Made by a program: the position numbers and the translations under genes | Assembly (NCBI GenBank): GCA_937942205.1 | Contig: CALDFO010000520.1 | Location: forward strand, 1 to 18,846 | From: an uncultured Alphaproteobacteria bacterium | Lineage (GTDB): Bacteria; Pseudomonadota; Alphaproteobacteria; Micropepsales; Micropepsaceae | Direction of reading: 5' to 3' | Length of the DNA: 18,846 bases | Shown here: positions 6,909-15,065 of the stretch, piece after piece | Layout: every line of letters starts with the position of its first letter | Position numbering within the stretch: the stretch's first letter is position 1 | Notes under the pieces: generated by a model | What the model was told of the DNA's origin: nothing | The model's database searches: none | What the model saw: only the letters and a program-made list of their open reading frames with translations

Positions 6909-8884
6909 CATGTCCGAATCAAGCCCGCCAGGGCCGCCCGCATATCGGCGAAAACGGGGGCCCAGTCCCCCGGCGTCGGTTGGCGGAACAGGCGCATCCC
7001 CGGATACCAGGGACAATCGGGGCGATCCAGGAACCAGCGCCAGTCGGGAACATATTTCAGCCCCACCCAGGTCGGGCGCGCCAGCGCCCCGGCCAGATGG
7101 GCGATGGAGGTGCAGGGGGTGATGATCAGGTCCATATTCTGCATCACCGCGGCGGTATCCAGGAAAGCGGGCCCGCTGTCGAAGTCATCCCCCAGCGTCT
7201 CCACCGTCATGCCGTCGGGCAGGTTGGCCAGTTCCTCGATGCCGTCATTCTTCTGCAGGCTGATCAGGCGCACGCCCGGCATTTGGGCCAGTCCCGCGAA
7301 ACGGGGCAGCGGCAGGGGGCGTCCGATGTCCACGGCCGCCGCCCGGTTGCCCTGCCAGGCGATGCCGATCTTGAAACCGTCGGGCCCCAGCCGCTGTGCC
7401 CAGCGGTCCACCAGATCGGGCCGCGCCCGCAGATAGGGGGTGGCGACGGGAATCGTCTCCACCCGCGTGCCGAAGGCCAGCGGCAGGCTCATCAGGGCGG
7501 CGTGATAATCAAAGGTCTCCGGCCGGTCGCGGAAGGCAATCACCCGCGCGCTGGTGGCGTCCTGCAGGATGGTGACCAGCGGATTCTGCACCGCGATCAC
7601 CACCTCCGCGCCCAGCGCCTGCACCCGCGCGACATAGCGGAAGAACTGGAAGGTGTCGCCCAGCCCCTGTTCGGCATAGAGGAACAGGGTCTTGCCTTTC
7701 AAATCCTCCCGCCCGGTCCAGACCGGCTGGGGGAAGTCCCGCAGCCCGTCCGGCCGGGGCAGTTTCTTGCGCCATTCATACAGCGGCAAGCCGGCTTCAA
7801 AGTCCTGCAATTGCAGCTTGGCGAAGCTCTTGTTCCAGTAGCCTTCGGGATAGTCCGGATCCAGCGCCAGGGCCCGGTCGAAGCTTTCCATCGCCTCGCC
7901 GGTGCGGCGCAGGTTGCGCAGGGCGTTGCCGCGATTGCTCCAGGTGACGGCCAGGTCCGGATTGATCGCCAGCGCCTGGTCATAAGCCTCCAGCGCCTCC
8001 TCGTTCCGGCCCATATGCCACAGCACCATGCCGCGATTGCTGACCGCATCCACATAACCGGGGCGCAGCGCCAGCGCCCGGTCGTTGGCGGCCAGGGCCT
8101 CGTCCAGCCGGTTCAGGTCGCGCAGCACGATGCCGCGATGGATGTGCGTTTCGGCATTGCCGGGATCGAGCGCCAGCGCCTTGTCATGGCTGTCCAGCGC
8201 CTCTTGATGGCGGCCCAGCCCGGCCAGGGCGTTGCCCCGGTTGCTCCAGGCGGCGGCGAAGCGCGGCTGCACCGCCAGGGCGCGGTCATAGGCCGCCACC
8301 GCTTCGGCGAATCGTTTCAGCGCCTGCAGAGTGTTGCCCATATTGTTCCAGGCATCGGCATGGCCGGGCTGTGCGGTCAGCACCCGGTCGAAATGCGCCA
8401 GCGCCTCTTGATGGCGGCCCAGCTGCATCAGGGCGTTGCCGCGATTGTAGAAGGCGTCCAGGAAGTCGCCTTTCAGGCGCAGCGCCTGGGTGTGGCTGGC
8501 GATCGCGTCCTCGAAGCGGCCCAGCGCCTGCAACACGCTGCCGCGATTGTTCAGGATTTCCGCATCGCTGGGCCGCGCCGCCAGCGCGCGGTCATGATGG
8601 GCCAGCGCCTCGTCGAAGCGGCCCAGCGCATTCAGCACATTGGCGTAATTGGTCAGGATATCGGCGTCATGGGGATGGGCGCGCAGCGCGCCGCCGATCA
8701 GGGACAGGGCTTCGGCGTTGCGGCCCTGCTGGGCGCGGATGATGCCCAGCATATGGCCGGCGGCGGCATGAGCGGGCGCGACTTTCAGCACTTGCAGATA
8801 GAAAAGTTCGGCCTGGGCCAGGTCGCCGCGCTGATGGGCCTGGATGGCCTGCTGGAACAGCTGTTGGGGATTGGGCGGATTCAT
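6908..8884 (-). CDS. TPR-repeat protein with C-terminal glycosyltransferase-9-like domain (downstream paralogue)
   Basis: 658 residues from the ATG at 8884; a TTG one codon earlier is also open but lies inside the upstream stop context. Residues 10-380 are about eleven 34-residue tetratricopeptide repeats, with the pattern NNRGNALxxLGRxxEALxxxDRALAxxP. Residues 385-658 form a glycosyltransferase-B-like domain related to heptosyltransferases (GT9). It contains GKTLFLYAEQGLGDTFQFFR, then GFKIGIAWQGNR and IAHLAGALARPTWVGL, and ends in DWRWFLDRPDCPWYPGMRLF. The position usually occupied by Asp before the AHLAGAL motif is Cys591 here. Its start overlaps the stop of the upstream paralogue by one base (TGATG), so translation is probably coupled. 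Proteins of this architecture are cytoplasmic and predicted to glycosylate proteins or surface glycans; no substrate can be named. It ends in a shared bidirectional terminator. Confidence 0.9.
   Translation of the reverse strand: MNPPNPQQLFQQAIQAHQRGDLAQAELFYLQVLKVAPAHAAAGHMLGIIRAQQGRNAEALSLIGGALRAHPHDADILTNYANVLNALGRFDEALAHHDRALAARPSDAEILNNRGSVLQALGRFEDAIASHTQALRLKGDFLDAFYNRGNALMQLGRHQEALAHFDRVLTAQPGHADAWNNMGNTLQALKRFAEAVAAYDRALAVQPRFAAAWSNRGNALAGLGRHQEALDSHDKALALDPGNAETHIHRGIVLRDLNRLDEALAANDRALALRPGYVDAVSNRGMVLWHMGRNEEALEAYDQALAINPDLAVTWSNRGNALRNLRRTGEAMESFDRALALDPDYPEGYWNKSFAKLQLQDFEAGLPLYEWRKKLPRPDGLRDFPQPVWTGREDLKGKTLFLYAEQGLGDTFQFFRYVARVQALGAEVVIAVQNPLVTILQDATSARVIAFRDRPETFDYHAALMSLPLAFGTRVETIPVATPYLRARPDLVDRWAQRLGPDGFKIGIAWQGNRAAAVDIGRPLPLPRFAGLAQMPGVRLISLQKNDGIEELANLPDGMTVETLGDDFDSGPAFLDTAAVMQNMDLIITPCTSIAHLAGALARPTWVGLKYVPDWRWFLDRPDCPWYPGMRLFRQPTPGDWAPVFADMRAALAGLIRT
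7745..8860 (-). repeat. Coding tandem TPR repeats, about 11 units of ~102 bp
   Basis: The first part of the gene is built of 34-codon units that repeat DNA words such as GGCAACGCCCTG and CGCGCCCTGGC at 102-base spacing. Such arrays can gain or lose units by recombination; the upstream paralogue carries about three fewer. Confidence 0.8.
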
Positions 8885-10545
8885 CAAAGCATCTTTGCCA
8901 GTTGTCGTTCCATGGCGGCGAAGGGCGCCTGCCAGTCGCCGTCTTTTTCCTGCCGGAACAGGCGCATTCCGGGATACCAGGGGCTGTCGTCGCGATCCAG
9001 AAGCCAGCGCCAGTCCGGCACCTGTTTCAGCGCGATCCAGGCCGGGCGGCCCAGCGCGCCGGCCAGATGCGCCAGGGTCGCATCCATGGTGATCACCAGG
9101 TCCAGACCGTGCATGGCCGCCGCGCTGTCCAGGAAGGCGCCGCTGGTGTCGAAATCCGGTCCCAGGCTTTCGACCGTCATGCCGGGCGGCAGGTCCATGG
9201 CGTCCGCCGTCACGCCTTTTTGCAGGCTGATCAGACGGACGCCGGGCAGCCGGGCGATTGGGGCCAGGGCGGCGAGGGGAAAAGCGCGGCCCGCCCCGCC
9301 TACCGCCTGGCGGTTGCCTTCCCAGCCGACGCCGATGCGGAAGCCGCCGTCTCCGATATGCGCCCGCCAGCGTGCGATGCGCTCCGGCTCGGCCCGCAGA
9401 TAGGGAATGGCCGCCGGAATCGTCGTCAGGCTGGTGCCGAAAGCCAGCGGCAGGCTCATCAGCGGAGCATGATAATCGAATTGCGCCGGCGTCTCGCCAT
9501 AACCGATCAACTCCACCGCGGGCAGGGCGGAACGCAGCAGGGGATGCAGCAGATCCTGCGCCGCCAGAATCACCCGCGCCCCGCTTTCCTGCGCCAGCGC
9601 CGCATAACGGTAGAACTGGATGGTGTCGCCCAGGCCCTGCTCGATATAGAGGAACAGCGTCTTGCCGCGCAGGCTTTCCGCGCCCGACCAGAGGGGCCGC
9701 GGATAGTCGCGCGCCTCCACGCCCATCCGCTTGCGTTCCTCATACAGCCGGAAACCCTCTTCCAGCCGGCCCGTCAGCAGCAGGCACAGGCTTTTGCCGA
9801 CAGGAGCCTCGGCGGCATCGGGCGCGGCCGCGATGGCGCGGTCGAAACTGTCCTGCGCGGCGTCGAAGCGGCGCAGCGCCTGCAGGCACTGGCCGCGATT
9901 GTTCAGCACCCCCACATGGCCCTCTCCCCCAGAGGGCATCAGCGCCAGGGCGCGGTCATAGCTGTCCAGCGCCTCCGCATGGCGCGACAGGGCCTGTAGC
10001 GCATTGCCGCGATTGTACAGGGCTTCGGCATGATGCGGGGCCAGCGTCACCACCCGGTCCAGGCTGTCCAGCGCCTCGGCAAAACGCCCCAGATCGCGCA
10101 GGGTATTGCCGCGATTGTTCAGCGCCTCCAGGTGATCGGGCTGCGCAACCAGCGCGCGCGCATAACTCTCCAGCGCCTCGGACGTCCGGCCCAGTCCGCG
10201 CAGGGCATTGCCGCGATTGTTCAGGGCGTCGGCATGGGCGGGCTGCGCCGCCAGGGCGCGGTCATGCTGTTCCAGCGCTTCGCCGAAGCGGCCCATCGCC
10301 GCCAGGACATTGCCATAATTGGTCAGGGCCTGGACGTCGCCGGGCCGCGTCTGGAGCGCCGCGCCGATCAGGGCCAGGGCTTCGTCATGGCGCCCTTGCT
10401 GCGCCCGCAAGACGCCCAGCATATGGCGCGGCTCGAAGGCGTGGGGCGTGGCCCGCAGGATTTCGCGGTACAGATGCTCGGCCTCGGCCAGCAGGCCGCG
10501 CTGATGGTATCCGACGGCGCGCTCGAACTGGGCCTGAAGGGTCAT
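8884..10545 (-). CDS. TPR-repeat protein with C-terminal glycosyltransferase-9-like domain (upstream paralogue)
   Basis: 553 residues from the ATG at 10545. A TTG 14 codons earlier keeps the frame open, but that extension (ACPVPHAVRYNPA) is unlike the start of the paralogue. MTLQAQFERAVGYHQRG aligns with NPPNPQQLFQQAIQAHQRG, so the ATG is chosen. No Shine-Dalgarno sequence is visible; TATAAC lies only six bases before the ATG. Residues 5-280 hold about eight TPR units. Residues 285-553 are the GT9-like domain, with GKTLFLYIEQGLGDTIQFYR, GFRIGVGWEGNR, and TMDATLAHLAGALGRP, which retains Asp488, then DWRWLLDRDDSPWYPGMRLF. It is the first gene of a two-gene operon with its paralogue, clearly a tandem duplication. 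It diverges from the MFS transporter gene. A predicted cytoplasmic glycosyltransferase; acceptor unknown. Confidence 0.9.
   Translation of the reverse strand: MTLQAQFERAVGYHQRGLLAEAEHLYREILRATPHAFEPRHMLGVLRAQQGRHDEALALIGAALQTRPGDVQALTNYGNVLAAMGRFGEALEQHDRALAAQPAHADALNNRGNALRGLGRTSEALESYARALVAQPDHLEALNNRGNTLRDLGRFAEALDSLDRVVTLAPHHAEALYNRGNALQALSRHAEALDSYDRALALMPSGGEGHVGVLNNRGQCLQALRRFDAAQDSFDRAIAAAPDAAEAPVGKSLCLLLTGRLEEGFRLYEERKRMGVEARDYPRPLWSGAESLRGKTLFLYIEQGLGDTIQFYRYAALAQESGARVILAAQDLLHPLLRSALPAVELIGYGETPAQFDYHAPLMSLPLAFGTSLTTIPAAIPYLRAEPERIARWRAHIGDGGFRIGVGWEGNRQAVGGAGRAFPLAALAPIARLPGVRLISLQKGVTADAMDLPPGMTVESLGPDFDTSGAFLDSAAAMHGLDLVITMDATLAHLAGALGRPAWIALKQVPDWRWLLDRDDSPWYPGMRLFRQEKDGDWQAPFAAMERQLAKML
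9703..10536 (-). repeat. Coding tandem TPR repeats, about 8 units of ~102 bp
   Basis: 34-codon repeats of the NNRGNAL...LGR..EAL type. One unit (ALALMPSGGEGHVGVLNNRG) carries a five-residue insertion that breaks the 34-residue period. Confidence 0.75.
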
Positions 10546-10609
10546 GGCCGGGTTATAGCGGACCGCATGTGGAACGGGACAGGCCAATCCATCAGTCCTG
10601 GGTGCCTCT

Positions 10610-10628
10610 CCCGGCCCGCCGGGCCGGG
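10610..10628. repeat. Perfect GC-only hairpin in the gap between divergent genes
   Basis: CCCGGCCC (10610-10617) and GGGCCGGG (10621-10628) pair perfectly around GCC. No T-run follows on either strand, so it is not an intrinsic terminator. It lies between the TPR-glycosyltransferase operon and the MFS gene, where both promoters must be. Confidence 0.6.
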
Positions 10629-10686
10629 CCTTGCGCCACCCCGGTCACGGGCCTAAACCGGATGCCCGAACCGCAACAACCCGCAA

Positions 10687-12141
10687 ATGTCCGAGTCCGG
10701 CGTCCCACGCCCCCACTTCCGCACCATCGCATTGATCGTGGGCGCGGCCATGTTCATGGAGACGCTGGACGGCACGGTGCTGGCCACGGCGCTGCCGGTG
10801 ATGGCGCATGAGCTGGGCGTCTCGGCCCCCAGTCTGTCCATCGCCCTGACCTCCTATCTGATCAGCCTGGCGATCTTCATTCCGGTGTCCGGGCGCATCG
10901 CCGACCGCTTCGGCGCCCGCACCGTGTTCCGGGGCGCCATCATCCTGTTCACCCTGGGCTCGATCCTCTGCGCCCTGGCGCCCAACGTGCCGCTGCTGGT
11001 GGCGGCGCGCTTCTTCCAGGGTATCGGCGGCGCCCTGATGCTGCCGGTGGGGCGGCTGGTGCTGATGCGCAGCGTGGAAAAGCGCGACCTGATCCAGGCG
11101 ACCAGCTGGGTGCTGATCCCCGCCATTGTCGGCCCCATCATCGGGCCGCCGGTCGGCGGTTTCATCGTCACCTATCTGAACTGGCGCTGGATCTTCTACA
11201 TCAACGTGCCCATCGGCATCCTGGGCGTGATCCTGGTCAGCATCTTCATCGCCAACACCCGCGAGGACAGCCATGAGGGTTTCGACTGGACCGGCATGGT
11301 GCTCTCCAGCTCGGCGCTGGGCCTGTTGCTGTTCGGCTTCGAGCTGACCAGCCATGAAGGCCAGCTTCCCCTGGCGCTGGGGCTTCTGGTCACGGGAGCC
11401 TTGTCCGGCATCGCCTATATCTTCCATGCCCGGCGCGCCGCCAATCCCATCCTGGACATCAGCCTGATGCGGATTCACACCTTCGGCACCTCGATGATCG
11501 CCGGGTCCATCACCCGCATCTGCCAGGGCGCCCACCCCTACCTGTTGCCCCTGATGATGCAGCTCGGCTTCGGCCTGTCGGCGCTGCAATCGGGCCTGAT
11601 GACCCTGGCCACGGCGCTGGGCGCCATCGCGGCCAAGCCCATCGCGCCGCTGCTGCTGCGCCGCTTCGGCTTTCGCGACGTGCTGATGGTCAACGGCTTC
11701 TTCGCGGCGGGCGGTTATGCCCTGTGCGGATTGTTCCGGCCCGGCTGGCCCATGCCGGTCATGTTCCTGGTGATGGTGGTGAGCGGGCTTTTCATGTCGC
11801 TCCAGTTCACCGGCTACAACACCATCGCCTATGACGAGATCGCGCAGAAACGCATGGGCAGCGCCACCAGCTTCTACACCACCTTCCAGCAGCTGATGCT
11901 GTCGGTGGGCATCTGCGCCGGGGCGGCGGCGCTGCAGGCCGCCATGTCGGTGCGCGGCCATGCCGGGCCGCAGTTTCCCGATTTCACCGTGGCTTTCTTC
12001 ACGGTTGCCGTCATCTCGCTGCTGGCGACATACTGGAATCTGCGTTTCACGGCGCGGGACGGCGTGGAAATCAGCGGCCATACCCCGCGCACCTGGTCGA
12101 TCCGCCAGCTTCTGCGCGGCTCGCGCGGCCAGGCTTTTTAG
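10687..12141 (+). CDS. MFS transporter, DHA2-type (EmrB/QacA-like) drug or metabolite exporter
   Basis: 484 residues, inner membrane. Hydrophobic helices run through the whole length, consistent with a 12-14-segment major facilitator. Family motifs are LDGTVLATALPVMA in helix 1 (residues 27-40), GRIADRFGARTVFRGA after helix 2 (motif A) and GPIIGPPVGGFIV in helix 5 (antiporter motif C). The last two mark proton-driven exporters of the 14-segment DHA2 family. The ATG at 10687 has no obvious Shine-Dalgarno sequence, but the helix-1 motif soon after it leaves little room for a later start. It heads a three-gene plus-strand run with an aldo/keto reductase and a secreted hydrolase. Its stop TAG is part of the next gene's ribosome site. 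The substrate cannot be read from the sequence. Confidence 0.92.
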   Translation: MSESGVPRPHFRTIALIVGAAMFMETLDGTVLATALPVMAHELGVSAPSLSIALTSYLISLAIFIPVSGRIADRFGARTVFRGAIILFTLGSILCALAPNVPLLVAARFFQGIGGALMLPVGRLVLMRSVEKRDLIQATSWVLIPAIVGPIIGPPVGGFIVTYLNWRWIFYINVPIGILGVILVSIFIANTREDSHEGFDWTGMVLSSSALGLLLFGFELTSHEGQLPLALGLLVTGALSGIAYIFHARRAANPILDISLMRIHTFGTSMIAGSITRICQGAHPYLLPLMMQLGFGLSALQSGLMTLATALGAIAAKPIAPLLLRRFGFRDVLMVNGFFAAGGYALCGLFRPGWPMPVMFLVMVVSGLFMSLQFTGYNTIAYDEIAQKRMGSATSFYTTFQQLMLSVGICAGAAALQAAMSVRGHAGPQFPDFTVAFFTVAVISLLATYWNLRFTARDGVEISGHTPRTWSIRQLLRGSRGQAF

Positions 12142-12145
12142 GAGG
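12140..12145 (+). promoter_or_regulatory. Shine-Dalgarno site overlapping the stop codon of the transporter gene
   Basis: AGGAGG uses the last two bases of the transporter's TAG stop and precedes the reductase ATG by five bases. The arrangement fixes the reductase start and implies that the two genes are translated from one transcript. Confidence 0.85.
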
Positions 12146-12150
12146 ATTCG

Positions 12151-13017
12151 ATGGCGTCTCCATCTGCGACCGCGCCCTCTGCTGCTGCATCAGGCAGTTT
12201 CAAGGTCGGCGGCAAGATCACGGTTCACCGGCTGGGCTTCGGCGCCATGCAGATCACCGGCGACGGCGTCTGGGGCCCGCCCCGCGACCGGGCCGAGGCC
12301 CTGCGCGTGCTGCGGCGGCTTCCCGAATTGGGCGTGAATTTCATCGATACCGCCGATTCCTATGGCCCGGATGTGTCGGAGGCGCTGATCCGCGAGGCGC
12401 TGCACCCCTATGACGGGTTGCTGGTCGCCACCAAGGCGGGCTTCACCCGAAGCGGGCCGCATATGTGGCGAGTCCAGTGCCGTCCCGAGTATCTGATCGC
12501 CCAGGCTCATAAAAGCCGCGACCGGCTGGGGGTGGACCGGATCGCGCTGTGGCAACTGCATCGCATCGATTCGCGTGTGCCCCGGGACGAGCAGTTCGCC
12601 GCGGTCCGACAGCTTCTGGATGAAGGCGTGATCGGCATGGCCGGTCTGTCGGAAGTCTCGGTGGCCGAGATCCAGGCGGCCGCCAAGGTCTTCCCCGTCG
12701 CCACGGTGCAGAACAGCTACAACCTGCTGGATCGCGGCAGCGACGATGTGGTGGATCATTGCGCCCGCAACGGCATCGGCTTCATTCCCTATTATCCCTT
12801 GGGCGGCGACGGCAGCCTGGCCGAACCGGATGGGCCGCTGGGACGGTTGGCCAAGGCCAAGGGCGTGCGGCCCGGTTCGATCGCGCTGGCCTGGCTGCTG
12901 CGGCGCAGCCCTACCATGTTGCCCATTCCCGGCACCTCGAAAGTGGCGCATCTGGAGGAGAATGTCGCTGCCGCACAGGTGACATTGACCGAGGCGGAAT
13001 TCGCCAGCCTGGGCTGA
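12151..13017 (+). CDS. Aldo/keto reductase, PdxI/YdbC-like (pyridoxal reductase-type)
   Basis: 288 residues, cytoplasmic NADPH-dependent TIM barrel. The catalytic tetrad is visible: D66 and Y71 in [10 protein letters not shown]95 in LVATKAG and H137 in LWQLHRID. The opening [22 protein letters not shown] and the later [20 protein letters not shown] closely resemble E. coli YdbC/PdxI as I remember it, a pyridoxal reductase. In that protein the histidine is not conserved, whereas here it is kept, so the substrate may differ. An ideal AGGAGG, overlapping the transporter stop, lies five bases before the ATG. It is the middle gene of the exporter-reductase-hydrolase run. Reduction of an aldehyde or ketone is secure as a class; the physiological substrate is unknown. 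Confidence 0.93.
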   Translation: MASPSATAPSAAASGSFKVGGKITVHRLGFGAMQITGDGVWGPPRDRAEALRVLRRLPELGVNFIDTADSYGPDVSEALIREALHPYDGLLVATKAGFTRSGPHMWRVQCRPEYLIAQAHKSRDRLGVDRIALWQLHRIDSRVPRDEQFAAVRQLLDEGVIGMAGLSEVSVAEIQAAAKVFPVATVQNSYNLLDRGSDDVVDHCARNGIGFIPYYPLGGDGSLAEPDGPLGRLAKAKGVRPGSIALAWLLRRSPTMLPIPGTSKVAHLEENVAAAQVTLTEAEFASLG

Positions 13018-13054
13018 TGCCGCTATGCTCGCGCCAAAACAAAGAGGGCGGGCA

Positions 13055-15013
13055 ATGAAACGCACGATGGGACTGCTGGCGTGTCTTTGCGCCGCCGCGG
13101 TGACGAGTCCGGCCTGGGCGGAAGTCACCCGCTTCACCATCGAGAAGAAGACGCCGATGCCCGGCGGCTATGAGCTGCTGGAGGGCCGCTTTTCCGGCGC
13201 GCTGGATCCCGCCAGCCCCCGCAACGCCCAGGTCAACGATATCGCCCTGGCAACGCGCAACGCCCAGGGCCGGGTGGAATATTCCGCCACCTTCGCCATC
13301 GCCAAGCCGGTGGATATCGGCCGGGCCTCCGGCATGTTGATCTATGACGTGCCCAATCGCGGCAATGGCCAGGCCATCGCCATCGGCGACCGCCATGTCA
13401 GCCTGGTCAGCGGCTGGCAGGGCGATCTGGAGGAGGAGTCCGGCAAACAGACTCTTTCTGCGCCGGTCGCGCCGGTCAGCGGGCCGATGAGCGTGCGCTT
13501 CACGGACATGCCCGCCGGCACCACCACGCTGCCGGTCAAGGGCGGGCCGCAGGGGCGGCAGGGCGGACGCGCCTACGAACCGGCCACTGCCGAAGGTGCG
13601 CGGCTGTTCACCGCCGTCTCCGACGACCGGCCGCGGGATCAGGTCGCGGTGCCGCGCACCGACTGGGCCTTTGCCGACTGCGATGCCGCGCCCTTTCCCG
13701 GCAAACCGGATCTGACCAAGCTGTGCGTCAAGGGCGGCTTTGATCCGAAGCTGGCCTATACCCTGGCCTTCACCGCCAAGAACCCCAAGGTGCTGGGGGT
13801 CGGTTTCGCCGCCACCCGCGATCTGATCAGCTTCCTGCGCTATGGCGAATGGACGGTGAACGGCGACGCCAATCCGCTGGCGGGCCGGATGCGCTGGGCG
13901 GTGGGACGCGGGGTCTCGCAATCAGGAAATTTCCTGCGCGCCTTCGTCAATCTGGGTTTCAACACCGGCGAGAACGGCCTGCCGGTGTTCGACGGCATCA
14001 ATCCCATCGTGGCGATGCGGATGAATTCCATGAGCTATCGCTTCGCCGCGCCGGGTGGGCTGGTCGGCCTGTATGAGGCGGGCAATGACGGCACCAACTG
14101 GTGGAGCGCCTATGACGATACGGTGCGCGGCACCGGACGTCACAGCCTGCTGGACCGCTGCGGCGTGGCGGGCAATTGCCCCAAGGTGGTGGAGATATTA
14201 GGTTCGGCGGAATTCTGGAATCTGCGCGCCAGCGTCAATTTCGTCGGCACCGATCTGAAGGCCGATATTCCGCTGCCCGCCAATGTGCGGCGCTATTACA
14301 ATGCGGGCGTGCATCACAATGGCGGCGCGGGCGGCTTCGCACTGGCGGGAAAGCCCGCGGCCGCCTGTGTGCTGGCGGCCAATCCCAATCCCACCCCCGA
14401 CACCCATCGGGCGCTGTTCAAGGGCCTGCTGGACTGGGTGACGGACGGGGTGGAACCGCCCGCCAGCCTCTATCCCACTCTTGCGGGCGGCGATCTGGTG
14501 ACGCCGGACGCCTATGCGGCGGCCTTTCCGAAGATTCCGGGTGTGCCGCCGCCCGCCTACAGCCCGCTCTATCAGTATGATTTCGGTCCCGGTTTCCATT
14601 ACGCCGACGGCAGCGGCGCAATGGGCCTCGCGCCGCCGCGCATCGTGCGGACCATCCCGCAACTGATGCCGCGCGCCGATGCCGACGGCAATGAGACCGC
14701 CGGTATCCGCTCGCCGCTGCTCCAGGCGCCGCTGGGCAGTTATGTGGGCTGGAACGTCTATGCCGCCGGTTTCCAGGCAGGCCGCTATTGCGGCAATACC
14801 GGCGGCTATATCCCCTTCGCGGCGACCCGGGCCGAGCGTCTGGCGAAGGGCGATCCGCGCCTCTCGCTGGAGGAGCGCTATCCCAGCCGCGCCGCCTATG
14901 TGGCGCGGGTCAAGGCGGCGGCGGACGATCTGGTGGCGCGGCGCACTCTGCTGGCCGAGGATGCCGCCCGCCTGGTGGCGCAGGCGCGGGACGCCGACCT
15001 GCCCCTGAAATGA
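13055..15013 (+). CDS. Secreted alpha/beta-hydrolase-domain protein (Abhydrolase_10-like)
   Basis: 652 residues from the ATG at 13055, chosen because AGAGGG (13043-13048) lies six bases upstream and a signal peptide starts there. An ATG ten codons earlier is also open but would spoil the signal. Residues 1-22 are the signal peptide (MKRTMGLLACLCAAAVTSPA, then WA before EVTRF). The nucleophile elbow is G286-V-S288-Q-S-G in RGVSQSGNFLRAFVNLGFN, followed by FDGINPIVAMRMNSMSYRFA, which resembles the large periplasmic 'alpha/beta hydrolase domain' proteins of Proteobacteria. Several cysteines could form disulfides. It is the last gene of the exporter and reductase run, 37 bases after the reductase, and its TGA runs directly into a terminator. 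Likely an esterase or amidase in the periplasm or outside the cell; the substrate is unknown. Confidence 0.85.
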   Translation: MKRTMGLLACLCAAAVTSPAWAEVTRFTIEKKTPMPGGYELLEGRFSGALDPASPRNAQVNDIALATRNAQGRVEYSATFAIAKPVDIGRASGMLIYDVPNRGNGQAIAIGDRHVSLVSGWQGDLEEESGKQTLSAPVAPVSGPMSVRFTDMPAGTTTLPVKGGPQGRQGGRAYEPATAEGARLFTAVSDDRPRDQVAVPRTDWAFADCDAAPFPGKPDLTKLCVKGGFDPKLAYTLAFTAKNPKVLGVGFAATRDLISFLRYGEWTVNGDANPLAGRMRWAVGRGVSQSGNFLRAFVNLGFNTGENGLPVFDGINPIVAMRMNSMSYRFAAPGGLVGLYEAGNDGTNWWSAYDDTVRGTGRHSLLDRCGVAGNCPKVVEILGSAEFWNLRASVNFVGTDLKADIPLPANVRRYYNAGVHHNGGAGGFALAGKPAAACVLAANPNPTPDTHRALFKGLLDWVTDGVEPPASLYPTLAGGDLVTPDAYAAAFPKIPGVPPPAYSPLYQYDFGPGFHYADGSGAMGLAPPRIVRTIPQLMPRADADGNETAGIRSPLLQAPLGSYVGWNVYAAGFQAGRYCGNTGGYIPFAATRAERLAKGDPRLSLEERYPSRAAYVARVKAAADDLVARRTLLAEDAARLVAQARDADLPLK

Positions 15014-15042
15014 AAAAGCGCGCCGTTTCCGGCGCGCTTTTC
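15014..15042. terminator. Bidirectional terminator after the hydrolase gene
   Basis: AAAAGCGCGCCG (15014-15025) pairs with CGGCGCGCTTTT (15030-15041) around TTTC. It starts on the base after the hydrolase stop. The A and T flanks are symmetric, and it lies between convergent genes, so it can serve the leftward Fe-S operon (ending at 15066) as well. Confidence 0.9.
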
Positions 15043-15065
15043 CGTATCGGTTCGTAAGGCGCGGC

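Noticed and set aside
6980..9403. Plus-strand open frame of 807 codons, antisense to the TPR genes
   Set aside because: The sense strand shows unmistakable TPR and glycosyltransferase motifs. The antisense translation merely repeats the 34-codon period as Gln/Arg/His-rich text.
10610..10628. GC-rich hairpin considered as a terminator
   Set aside because: No T-run on either side, and it lies between divergent genes, where no transcript should end.
9258..10811. Plus-strand frame of 517 codons crossing the TPR gene and the MFS start
   Set aside because: Pro/Arg/Ala-rich without motifs, and it conflicts with two well-supported genes.
10645..12081. Minus-strand frame of 478 codons opposite the MFS transporter
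   Set aside because: Gln/His/Asp/Arg-rich translation typical of antisense of hydrophobic helices; no start signal.
13025..13054. Earlier ATG for the secreted hydrolase
   Set aside because: It would place ten polar residues before the signal peptide and lacks the AGAGGG spacing seen for the ATG at 13055.
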